From Winslowiella toletana (GTDB lineage: Bacteria; Pseudomonadota; Gammaproteobacteria; Enterobacterales; Enterobacteriaceae): DNA of 64,000 nucleotides. How positions within the stretch are numbered: position 1 is the first letter of the stretch; each line of letters starts with the position of its first letter. The stretch is from assembly GCF_032164335.1 (NCBI RefSeq), contig NZ_CP134152.1:1302001-1366000 (forward strand), in the 5' to 3' direction. The position numbers and the translations under genes are program-made. The notes below the pieces were generated by a model. It worked only from the letters and a program-made list of their open reading frames with translations, was not told the origin of the DNA and searched no databases. Below, one piece after another: positions 18,093 through 26,039 of this stretch.

Positions 18093-19364
18093 TTAGCTTC
18101 GTTTGATACGGGCTAACGCGCTGTTAACAGGAATATTATTACTTTCCAGTCCCGGCGTTTGGCCATGAAAATCAAACTCCAGATTGACTTCCGGACGGAA
18201 GAATAAGCAGTGAGTTGAACCACCGAAGTGGAACATGCCCAATTGCTCACCTTTGGTAACGTGTTGTCCTTCGTAAACGGTCACATCACAGGTGGATACC
18301 TCAGCCATACCCACGGCCATAAAGCACATTAATCCAATTTCCGGATTATCAGCCTCAATAAAAATTAATGCTCGGGTTGCCAGTTCAGTAATATATCCCT
18401 GAGAAGCATTTGGGCCTGCAACATCTTCCCCTTCACTTAATGTTTCGGAGTAGTAGGTTCCATCGATAATACGTGTTTTAACAATCCTGCCTGATACGGG
18501 TGCATGCCAGCGGTGATAGCTCAGGGCGCTCAGAAATGCCTGATACACCGTCGCTCCTGTAAAAGCCTCAGCCAAAGGATCGTTATCCATCATATATTGC
18601 AGCGCGTAGGGCTGTGATTTAATCCAAAATTGATCGCGTTGTTTCACATCTTTGGCAAGACGATAGGGTGCTGACTCACAGGCATTTACAATCACATCAT
18701 CATTATCGGGTTCAGCAACAGGGCGGACGCCTTCGCGGAACTGTCGCGTAAAGAAATCATCCCATGATTTGAATCCGTGATGATCAAGCGATGGGTCGCA
18801 AATAAAGTCATCCACAAATGTCGGCATAGCTTTACGGGCGTCTTCACCAAACCAGCCAGAGCGGGGATCGTCATTTAAAACCGAGGTGCTTTGAGCTGAA
18901 CTGAGAAACACCGCCCATTCATTAAGTATGGTTTTAATATGTTTATTGATTCGTTCGTCCAGGAAACCACTCCAGCCGCCTTGTGTTGCCATAGACCAGT
19001 TGAAGATGGCGTTAAAAGGGAAGCCCACTAATCCTGTTTCATCGAACTCTGGCGCATGAGTCATGATGACGTTTATTAAGCTCAGCATATGCTGATAATC
19101 GCGTACTTGCGGTAATCCTGATGGCGAAAGTGCGTGAGCGTCATCTTGATTAACCTGGTCAAACATTTGCGTAAAGAGCATAAATGCTTTCGGGTCATTC
19201 TCGATAAAGTTTTTAAAGTCCTCGACACAGGGTAATAATGCGTCGGTATTGTTCTCGGCCTTTTCCATTATTTTTAACATCCAATTGCGCAGAGTACGCT
19301 GATCGGATGGCATCCATTTTCCAACGGTATAGGTCTTATTACAAGGTTTTAAAGAAGCGTGCAT
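18093..19364 (-). CDS. PsiD-like pyruvoyl amino-acid decarboxylase, copy 2
   Basis: A 423-residue paralogue of the plus-strand copy at 16,613, with the same domain order: helical N-terminal PSDC region, DDFFTRQFREGVRPVAEPDN, YHRWHAPVSGRIVKTR, FIEADNPEIGLMCFMAVGM, and the processing site HFGGSTHCLFF. Sequence identity between the two copies is clearly high but they differ throughout, so this is an old duplication or two acquisitions, not a recent repeat. It lies 38 bases after a second APC antiporter gene on the same strand, giving a second antiporter-decarboxylase unit. The two copies probably differ in substrate. Confidence 0.85.
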   Translation of the reverse strand: MHASLKPCNKTYTVGKWMPSDQRTLRNWMLKIMEKAENNTDALLPCVEDFKNFIENDPKAFMLFTQMFDQVNQDDAHALSPSGLPQVRDYQHMLSLINVIMTHAPEFDETGLVGFPFNAIFNWSMATQGGWSGFLDERINKHIKTILNEWAVFLSSAQSTSVLNDDPRSGWFGEDARKAMPTFVDDFICDPSLDHHGFKSWDDFFTRQFREGVRPVAEPDNDDVIVNACESAPYRLAKDVKQRDQFWIKSQPYALQYMMDNDPLAEAFTGATVYQAFLSALSYHRWHAPVSGRIVKTRIIDGTYYSETLSEGEDVAGPNASQGYITELATRALIFIEADNPEIGLMCFMAVGMAEVSTCDVTVYEGQHVTKGEQLGMFHFGGSTHCLFFRPEVNLEFDFHGQTPGLESNNIPVNSALARIKRS

Positions 19365-19402
19365 TTTGACTCCAGATATAAGTTATATAATAAAATTATG
19401 AT

Positions 19403-20893
19403 TCAGGATGGTTTATAAATCTGCGGGAGATGGCCGGTAAAGAGCATCCACAAGCTGGTCAGCGCAGCAATAATAATCAGCATCACCAATACTTTTTCTG
19501 AGCCTGTGAATAACGGCTCCTTAGGGGCTTGTTCTTTACGTGCCCATACGAATACTAATAATCCAATGGCGTAGATTGCACATCCAACAAGGATGAAGGA
19601 GATCCCGGCAGCATAAACCAGCCAAAATCCATACAGCGTTGCTAATACGCTCGTCACTAATGCGCTGTTCAGGCTATAGCGTGCAGTTTTTGGATAATCT
19701 TTTTTGGCTATAACTTTCCACAAAAATGCGGCGGACCCGATATAGGCAGGAAGAATTACCACGCCGGTAATAGAAAGCATGGCATTCCAGGCATTATTGG
19801 AGAAGAAGACCAGTGCCATCGCTGCCTGCATAACCAGTGTTGAAACCCATAGTGAGTTTGAAGCAACGCCGTTGGCATTCGTTTTTGCAAAAAACTTGGG
19901 AAAGGTGCCATCTTTAGCACACGCCCACGGCAGTTCGGCTACCAGTAGCGTCCACACCAGCCATGAAGAGAGTAAGGCAATGATGACGCCGACATTGATA
20001 AAGACGCCACCCCATTTGCCAACTATCGCGCTCAGAATTGCCGCTGTAGAGGGGGCATTCATGGCGGCAAGTTCCCCTTGAGAGAACACGCCGAAAGGCA
20101 AAATGCTGACTAACATAAACAGGACAGTTGAAATGATAAAGCCGAGAATCGTCGCACGACTTACGGTGCGTCCATCGGCTTTATCAGACATGACAACCGC
20201 ACCTTCGATCCCGATATACATCCAAAGCGTTACCAGCATGGTGCTTTTGACTTGATCGAAAAGGCCGCCAAGTGGTCGATCATGTAATGCGTTATCTCTT
20301 AAGTGTCCCCAAAAGTCAGTTCCCATCATGTGGTAACGCAGAGAGAAAAAGGCCAACACGAAGATAAAGACAGCAACCGGGATAAATTTAGCAATGGTGC
20401 CAACAAGGTTAAGAACCGAGATGCCTTTAACCCCACGCATAACAAAAATACTGAGTGCCCAGATGATGATCGAAGCTGTAGTAATGGCTTGCCAGGTATT
20501 GCCGCCTTGAAAATAGGGAGGGAAAAAGTAATTCAGTGCGTCCATCAGTAATACGGCGTATCCGACATTACCGAATGCGGCTGACATCCAGTATCCCCAG
20601 GCGATTAAGAAACCACTCAATTTCCCAAATCCAGCCCGGGAGTACATGTAAATACCCGACGTCATTTCTGGATGAATGTCCGCAAGAATCTGAAAGGTTC
20701 TTGCGAGGAAAAAAACGCCCAATCCGGTAACGACCCAGGCGATCAAAATCGCGCCCAGTGCGGCTGATTGAGCCATGTTTTGCGGGATGTTGTATACACC
20801 CCCACCAAACATCGCGCTGATAACGAGTAACGTCATCGCAAGCACGCCAAGTTGTTTGGTAGGGGCAGGTTTAGCTTGCTTGTCAACCGCCAT
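19403..20893 (-). CDS. Basic amino acid/polyamine antiporter (ArcD/YdgI-like, APC family)
   Basis: The 496-residue product starts with a polar N-terminus then KQLGVLAMTLLVISAMFGGG, the first APC helix with its substrate-binding glycines, and continues with about 12 membrane segments. Features such as TSGIYMYSRAGFGKLSGFLI and LWMYIGIEGAVVMSDKADGR are typical of the arginine:ornithine/lysine antiporter group. It is in the same operon as the minus-strand PsiD-like decarboxylase. By analogy with AdiC-AdiA and CadB-CadA, it should exchange the amino acid for its amine, with net proton consumption. Confidence 0.85.
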   Translation of the reverse strand: MAVDKQAKPAPTKQLGVLAMTLLVISAMFGGGVYNIPQNMAQSAALGAILIAWVVTGLGVFFLARTFQILADIHPEMTSGIYMYSRAGFGKLSGFLIAWGYWMSAAFGNVGYAVLLMDALNYFFPPYFQGGNTWQAITTASIIIWALSIFVMRGVKGISVLNLVGTIAKFIPVAVFIFVLAFFSLRYHMMGTDFWGHLRDNALHDRPLGGLFDQVKSTMLVTLWMYIGIEGAVVMSDKADGRTVSRATILGFIISTVLFMLVSILPFGVFSQGELAAMNAPSTAAILSAIVGKWGGVFINVGVIIALLSSWLVWTLLVAELPWACAKDGTFPKFFAKTNANGVASNSLWVSTLVMQAAMALVFFSNNAWNAMLSITGVVILPAYIGSAAFLWKVIAKKDYPKTARYSLNSALVTSVLATLYGFWLVYAAGISFILVGCAIYAIGLLVFVWARKEQAPKEPLFTGSEKVLVMLIIIAALTSLWMLFTGHLPQIYKPS

Positions 20894-21424
20894 TATAAAT
20901 CCTTAAAGTGAATGAAATGTCATTCCTTATATTAAGGTTTAATCAATGGCTCCGGTATCAGACGACAAAACAGGTGGCGTCAAATTTATCTGATGCCTGT
21001 AGGAAAACAGGAAGAAGTAAAATATTTTCAAGATAACCAATCAAGAATTAATATGTTATTGCATTATATATCAAAAGCAAGTTTCATTATTGTAAATGTT
21101 ATGATGATGCAGAGGGTTTTTTGATTACGCGGGTTGTTATAATGTTCAACGGCTATCTAACAGAATGCAATCAGGAAGCGTGACTTTAAAAAATCTGCGA
21201 AAGTCATTCGATGGCTGGGATATATGTAGCATTAAAGGATGCCCGCCAGGTGTTGTCGCGGGGAGTCCTAAAAAAACTCGCAGTAGAATAATGTTGTGTA
21301 ATCGTGAAGCGCAGGCTAAAAAGCCTCACCCTTAGTATGGTTTTGTAAACAATTGATAAACGTAATCTATTTTTTACACGTTATGATGAAGATGCTGTGT
21401 AAGATAGTTCTGTTGTTAACGATC
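20894..21424. promoter_or_regulatory. Divergent promoter region between antiporter and mgtE-like genes
   Basis: About 530 gene-free bases. The left part should hold the promoter of the minus-strand antiporter gene and the right part (about 21,320-21,420, AT-rich) that of the riboswitch-led Mg2+ channel transcript. No other open frame is convincing. Confidence 0.4.
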
Positions 21425-21597
21425 TCGTTATGGCGAGGCTCCTATACAAACACAAGTTACCGCCCTGATGGCATCGAGAGAGGCCTCGCAGGGAAATACA
21501 GGTTTCATCGAATCAAGGTGTTGCCAAGGTAACTTCTTATGTTGTCGCAGACAACGTGAGATACGTTGTATAGTGCTAAAACCAAGACGTAGGGATC
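21425..21597 (+). ncRNA. M-box-like Mg2+ riboswitch (ykoK leader)
   Basis: The leader contains GCGAGGCTCCTATACA near its 5' end, then ACCGCCCTGATGGCATCGAG, AGGGAAATACAGG, and near its 3' end TATAGTGCTAAAACCAAGACG. These follow in order the conserved blocks of the M-box (GAGGCTCCTATA; GCCC; CGAGAGACG; GGG-AACAGG; the terminal GCTAAA). It precedes an MgtE-type channel, the classical M-box target. Assignment is from memory of the consensus, without a covariance search. Confidence 0.7.
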
Positions 21598-21621
21598 CAT
21601 TTTCCTATTGAAGTCTTGTCG

Positions 21622-21648
21622 CCCCTATGAGATTTTTATTCTATAGGG
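21622..21648 (+). promoter_or_regulatory. Hairpin sequestering the ribosome-binding site of the mgtE-like gene
   Basis: CCCTAT (21,623-21,628) can pair with ATAGGG (21,643-21,648), which contains the Shine-Dalgarno sequence 10 bases before the ATG at 21,658. Pairing would hide the ribosome-binding site, offering a possible translational output for the upstream Mg2+ sensor. Confidence 0.4.
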
Positions 21649-21657
21649 AATTAAACC

Positions 21658-22671
21658 ATGCCTCATCACGTCAAACATACCATTCATAACAATTATTCAG
21701 AATTTGAAGATGATGCTATAGCTCAGTATATGGACACTGACTATATCGCATTGCCGCATATCCTGCAGGTTTACGAAGCTCGCGAGATGTTTCTAACTAA
21801 ACTCAAAGATGACGATATACCATCACAGGTGTTTATCACGGATGGAAAAAAGTTATGTGGGATATTATCCGTAAAAAAAATGTTGCAAGAAAAAGAGGTG
21901 ATGCAGCCAATCACTAATTTAATGGATGAAAGCTACATTAGTCTGGCACCGGGTGATCAAAGGCAAGATATTGTCGAATTAATTTCTAAAAGCGACTGTG
22001 ATATTCTCCCCGTCGTCAGTAATGGCAAACTCGTGGGATGCGTAACAGCGAAAGAAATTGCGCATTTATTAGAGGATGATGTTACTGAAGATGCACAAAG
22101 GCAAGGGGCAAGTTTGCCACTTGATAAACCTTATCTTGAAACCAGCCCAGTTACCCTGTGGAAGAAACGTGCGGTATGGTTATTGTTGCTATTTATTGCT
22201 GAAGCTTACACCAGCAGCGTCATTCAGCACTTTGAAGATGCGTTAGAGTCAGCGATTGCACTGGCCTTCTTTATTCCTTTGCTGATTGGTACCGGAGGGA
22301 ACAGCGGCACGCAGATTACCTCAACACTGGTGCGCGCTATGGCGCTGGGTGAAGTGCATTTGCGCGATTTGGGTAAAATTATTCGCAAGGAGATGACAAC
22401 ATCACTGATGGTGGCAGTCACGCTGGGTTTAGCGGGCTGCGGTAGAGCCTGGATGATGGGGATTGGGCCTGAAATAACGCTTATCGTCAGTCTGACATTG
22501 GTTTGTATCACCATGTGGAGTGCAATCATTTCATCAGTTATTCCGATGGTTTTAAAACGCGTGGGCATAGATCCCGCTGTTGTCTCAGCACCTTTTATTG
22601 CCACTCTCATTGATGGTACCGGGCTGATTATCTACTTCAAAATTGCACAATATTTTTTAGAACTTAATTAA
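21658..22671 (+). CDS. mgtE: MgtE-family Mg2+ transporter with shortened N-terminus
   Basis: The 337-residue product has two CBS motifs (about residues 20-145, e.g. SDCDILPVVSNGKLVGCVTA) and a C-terminal five-helix MgtE membrane domain with the signature IGTGGNSGTQITSTLVRAMA. The MgtE N domain of about 120 residues that normally precedes the CBS pair is missing, so Mg2+ gating must rely on the CBS domains. It imports Mg2+ (or Co2+) across the inner membrane. The M-box-like leader suggests expression when Mg2+ is low. It may support the surrounding acid-/polyamine-related genes, but it forms its own transcription unit bounded by a strong terminator. Confidence 0.85.
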   Translation: MPHHVKHTIHNNYSEFEDDAIAQYMDTDYIALPHILQVYEAREMFLTKLKDDDIPSQVFITDGKKLCGILSVKKMLQEKEVMQPITNLMDESYISLAPGDQRQDIVELISKSDCDILPVVSNGKLVGCVTAKEIAHLLEDDVTEDAQRQGASLPLDKPYLETSPVTLWKKRAVWLLLLFIAEAYTSSVIQHFEDALESAIALAFFIPLLIGTGGNSGTQITSTLVRAMALGEVHLRDLGKIIRKEMTTSLMVAVTLGLAGCGRAWMMGIGPEITLIVSLTLVCITMWSAIISSVIPMVLKRVGIDPAVVSAPFIATLIDGTGLIIYFKIAQYFLELN

Positions 22672-22727
22672 ACCGGCCTGAATATCCGCTCAGCCATGTT
22701 CGGATCCTGGCGGGGTCTGCTGAAAAC

Positions 22728-22757
22728 AAAAGCTGCACCGGTCGGTGCAGCTTTTTT
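22728..22757 (+). terminator. Rho-independent terminator, probably bidirectional
   Basis: AAAAGCTGCACC and GGTGCAGCTTTT pair perfectly around a GGTC centre and are followed by TTTTTT on the plus strand; the mirror A-run serves the minus strand. It ends the mgtE-like transcript and can also stop the nickel transporter operon coming from the right. Confidence 0.85.
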
Positions 22758-22808
22758 GTTATTTTTGCAACGCATCAGCCGCAGTTATTCTTCAGAAACA
22801 CCTGCCTC

Positions 22809-23405
22809 CTAAACCGGCGCAACAATAATGCGCGTGCAGATTTGCTGCAGTAATGCCAGCTGATGACTAAAAATAATGATGCTCAGACCGCGTTGCTGAG
22901 ATTCGATAATTAACCGCTGCCAGATGTCTCGCTGGATAGGGGGATCAAGTTGCGCAGTCACTTCATCAGCAATCAGCAGGCGAGTACGCGGATCAAGCGC
23001 GCGCAGTAGCGCAATGCGCGCCAGTTCACCGCCGGAAAGCTGGCCGGGTTTACGCGTCAGCCACTCTGGATTGACGTGAAAATGCGCCATCTGGGTTTCA
23101 TCAGGGCTCCACGCGTCGCGTAGCGCATCTCCCGTGGTGCGGAATGAATTAAATGTAAGCTCGGGATGTTGCGGAACTAACTGGACAGGACAATAGCCAT
23201 GCTTCGGCAGCGGGAGACCATCCAGGGTAATTTGCCCCTGCTGATATGCCTGCCAGCCGGCCAATACCCGGCCTAACATTGTTTTGCCATAACCGCTTGG
23301 CGCGGATATTCCTAATCTTTCACCCGCGGATAAATCAAAAGATAAATTATTCCAGAGCAGGCGCTTATCTTGCTCGATAGTCAGCTGAGAAACACAAAAC
23401 ATCAC
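22809..23405 (-). CDS. nikE: Nickel/peptide ABC transporter ATP-binding protein (NikE-like)
   Basis: The 198-residue product is a compact ABC ATPase: Walker A SAPSGYGKTM, signature QLSGGELARIALLRAL, Walker B RLLIADEVTAQLD, and switch His in IIIFSHQ. It is shorter than peptide-family DppF-type subunits (which have a C-terminal oligopeptide domain), as usual for NikE-like proteins. Its start overlaps the end of the preceding ATPase gene by 4 bases. It energises the importer encoded upstream, next to urease. Confidence 0.85.
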   Translation of the reverse strand: MMFCVSQLTIEQDKRLLWNNLSFDLSAGERLGISAPSGYGKTMLGRVLAGWQAYQQGQITLDGLPLPKHGYCPVQLVPQHPELTFNSFRTTGDALRDAWSPDETQMAHFHVNPEWLTRKPGQLSGGELARIALLRALDPRTRLLIADEVTAQLDPPIQRDIWQRLIIESQQRGLSIIIFSHQLALLQQICTRIIVAPV

Positions 23406-24226
23406 GCTCTCCGTGCCTGAACTGACGAGCTGTCGTCAGGAAATAAGCTGTAGTATTCCGGCAGCGCCAGCCAGTGTCGGCGTAGCGCTGCGCTGCCGCT
23501 GCCGTTTTTTAATTCATTGATTGAGATATCATCGCTAATCCGCCCCTCATTAAGCGCGACGATACGATCGGCAAAACGCGCCGCCAGTGACAGATCGTGC
23601 GTTACCCACAGTACTCCGGCACCCTGGGCGCTCAGCGCGCGTAACTGTTGTAAGAGCTGGAAGGCCAGCGGTTCATCGAGCCAGGCAGTAATTTCATCCG
23701 CCAGAATATAGTGCGCTCCGCCCAACGCGGCATTACATGCCAGCACACGCTTTGCCATACCGCCGGATAACTGCCTGGGGTACTTCAGCAGGATGTCGGT
23801 CTGAAGATGAAAGTGTTTAATCTGCTGCTCAAGTGCCAGCGCGCAGGTATGTCTGCCGCTCAGTTGCAGGCTGCGCTTCAGTTGAGTGCCCACCCTGAGT
23901 AAAGGATTAAGCGAACTTACGCCTTGCGGCACATAGCACAGGGTATTTCCACGCAACTTTTGGCATTGCCGTGAATTAAGCGATTTACCTTCAAGCCTGA
24001 TCTCTCCGCGCATCCGCAAATTTTCCGGCAACAGCGCCAGGGCACTTTGCAGCAGCAGGCTCTTACCTTCGCCGCTGCCACCTACCAGCGCGGTAATTTC
24101 ACCGCGTTGCAGCGTCAGATTGATATCGCTGAGGATCGGTGAGAGCCGTTTGCGGCCAAACCAATTGTAGTGAACATTTTCAACAGAGACGTGCCTGAAA
24201 TTTAGCATGATTGATTCCTCAGCCAC
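23402..24226 (-). CDS. nikD: Nickel/peptide ABC transporter ATP-binding protein (NikD-like)
   Basis: The 274-residue product has Walker A LVGGSGEGKSLLL, signature QLSGGMAKRVLACNAAL, Walker B YILADEITAWLD and the His loop VLWVTHDLSL. Its start overlaps the preceding permease gene by 25 bases. It pairs with the NikE-like ATPase to form the cytoplasmic motor of a NikABCDE-type importer. Confidence 0.85.
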   Translation of the reverse strand: MAEESIMLNFRHVSVENVHYNWFGRKRLSPILSDINLTLQRGEITALVGGSGEGKSLLLQSALALLPENLRMRGEIRLEGKSLNSRQCQKLRGNTLCYVPQGVSSLNPLLRVGTQLKRSLQLSGRHTCALALEQQIKHFHLQTDILLKYPRQLSGGMAKRVLACNAALGGAHYILADEITAWLDEPLAFQLLQQLRALSAQGAGVLWVTHDLSLAARFADRIVALNEGRISDDISINELKNGSGSAALRRHWLALPEYYSLFPDDSSSVQARRA

Positions 24227-25017
24227 AGGGAGTGAATAGCGCGAACGCTTTGATCAAACAGTAAAACAATCAGCAAAAGCATCAGGCCGGGAAACACCGC
24301 CAACCACCAACTCCCATTGCTGAGAAAACGTAAAGCATCTGACAGCAAAATGCCCAGTGACGGTTCATGCGGTGCCAGCCCGAAGCCGAGAAAGCTCAGC
24401 GCTGCGCTATGTAACACTGCATGAGGAAACATCAACAGCGTGCCAACAAACCACTGTGACGATAACGCGGGCAGATAATGCGCCCGCCAGCAGTACCAAC
24501 GACCATTTCCTATCCGCTGGGCCAGCGTCATGTAATCACTGGTGCGGATGCGTTGTGCTTCCGCCCGCAGGATTAATGCCAGCTTTGGCCAGTGAGTTAA
24601 GGCGACGGCGATGATCACACCTTGCTTTCCACCCCCCACGGTAAAGCAAATTAAGATCAGCAACAGCAAATGCGGTAATGAGAGCAACGTGTCGATAACT
24701 AACCGCAGAGCCTGGTCGATAGTCGGATGGATTAAGGTCAGGCTGGCGACCAGCATCGCGATGATTCCGCTGCACAATGCTGCGCCAACACCAATTTGCA
24801 AACTGATCAATGCGCCCTGAAAGCAGCGTAACCACAGGTCACGCCCCATATTGTCAGTGCCAAACCAGTGTGCAGCGCTCGGTGGCTGATAGCGCGCCAG
24901 CAGATCGATCGGTATATCAGCTGACAGCAAAGAAATACCATATATCGTCAACAGGCTGAGAAGCAGGGTGGAAAAGATCACCCGTAGCAACGCTGGAGCG
25001 GGATTATTTAGCATCAT
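24202..25017 (-). CDS. nikC: Nickel/peptide ABC transporter permease (NikC-like)
   Basis: The 271-residue product has six membrane segments, the early HWFGTDNMGRDLWLRCFQGA typical of DppC/NikC permeases, and the EAA-type loop around EAQRIRTSDYMTLAQRIGNG. It overlaps the NikB-like gene by 4 bases (ATGA). Confidence 0.87.
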   Translation of the reverse strand: MMLNNPAPALLRVIFSTLLLSLLTIYGISLLSADIPIDLLARYQPPSAAHWFGTDNMGRDLWLRCFQGALISLQIGVGAALCSGIIAMLVASLTLIHPTIDQALRLVIDTLLSLPHLLLLILICFTVGGGKQGVIIAVALTHWPKLALILRAEAQRIRTSDYMTLAQRIGNGRWYCWRAHYLPALSSQWFVGTLLMFPHAVLHSAALSFLGFGLAPHEPSLGILLSDALRFLSNGSWWLAVFPGLMLLLIVLLFDQSVRAIHSLWLRNQSC

Positions 25018-26039
25018 TTATGTTCCAGAATCCGGTTCATTCTTGCCAATAACAGCGCAGAGAGACTATTGCCGCAAAACACCAGCAGCGTACAAAACAG
25101 CACAATGCCCATCAGCAGAGGAATATCGCCGCGCAGCCCGGCGTCAATGGTGGCTTGCCCTAAGCCGGGGTAAGCAAATATTTTTTCGGCCAGTAACGAT
25201 CCGCCAAGCAATTCTCCTATCGAAGCGAATTGCAGGCATAACGCCGGTGTCAGCGCATGGCGAAATACTTGTACGCGTAACAATGACCAGCCTTTATCAC
25301 CCTGCGCGCGGGCATAGTGCACAAAATCACTGCGCATCACTTCGGCAATTTTCTCCCGGGTGTGCAGCGCGATTTGTCCAAAGCCCATCAGGCTCAGCGC
25401 AATCACCGGCAAAATTAAATGATGAATACGATCGCCAATGCTGGCGTCCTGCGCGTTGCTGCCCGGATCCCAGGCACAGCAAACCGGAAACCATTGCCAG
25501 TGCACGGCAAAAATGACCAGCAGTAATAATCCGACCCAAAACGTCGGCAGTGAAGATGACAGATAGCTGATGCGGCAGATTAACCGGTCCGGCCAGCGAT
25601 TGAGATAACGTCCGGCGAGAAATCCCATCAGGATACCTGACACGCCTGACAACACCCACGCACTGGCTAATAAGGCAAAAGAAACCGAGAAGCGCTCACC
25701 GATCACTTGCGCTACGGGGGCGTTATACACCATCGAATAACCGAGATCGCCCTGTATCAGTTGCGAAAACCAGTGCCAGAAACGCAGCCATAAAGGTTGA
25801 TCCAATCCCCAGCGCGCAGCGATCAACGGATACTGTTGAGGAGGCACATGCAGTAAATCGTTACCGATGTAGGCTCGAATCGGGTCAACCGGCGAAAAGC
25901 TGAGTAGCGTAAAGGTTCCCGCCATCACCAGAATCAGCAGCAGTACCAGCCGCAGCAATGTAAACAGCAGCTGGCGCAGCCCGTCAGACCGGGCCACGCT
26001 CAGCGTTGTCATAAAGAGGCGCTTCAGTTGCACGTCCAT
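25014..26039 (-). CDS. nikB: Nickel/peptide ABC transporter permease (NikB-like)
   Basis: The 341-residue product is a DppB/NikB-type permease: an N-terminal helix, the GLDQPLWLRFWHWFSQLIQG segment followed by GDLGYS, and the EAA loop EVMRSDFVHYARAQGDKGWS. Its start overlaps the binding-protein gene by 16 bases. It forms the transmembrane channel with the NikC-like subunit. Confidence 0.87.
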   Translation of the reverse strand: MDVQLKRLFMTTLSVARSDGLRQLLFTLLRLVLLLILVMAGTFTLLSFSPVDPIRAYIGNDLLHVPPQQYPLIAARWGLDQPLWLRFWHWFSQLIQGDLGYSMVYNAPVAQVIGERFSVSFALLASAWVLSGVSGILMGFLAGRYLNRWPDRLICRISYLSSSLPTFWVGLLLLVIFAVHWQWFPVCCAWDPGSNAQDASIGDRIHHLILPVIALSLMGFGQIALHTREKIAEVMRSDFVHYARAQGDKGWSLLRVQVFRHALTPALCLQFASIGELLGGSLLAEKIFAYPGLGQATIDAGLRGDIPLLMGIVLFCTLLVFCGNSLSALLLARMNRILEHK

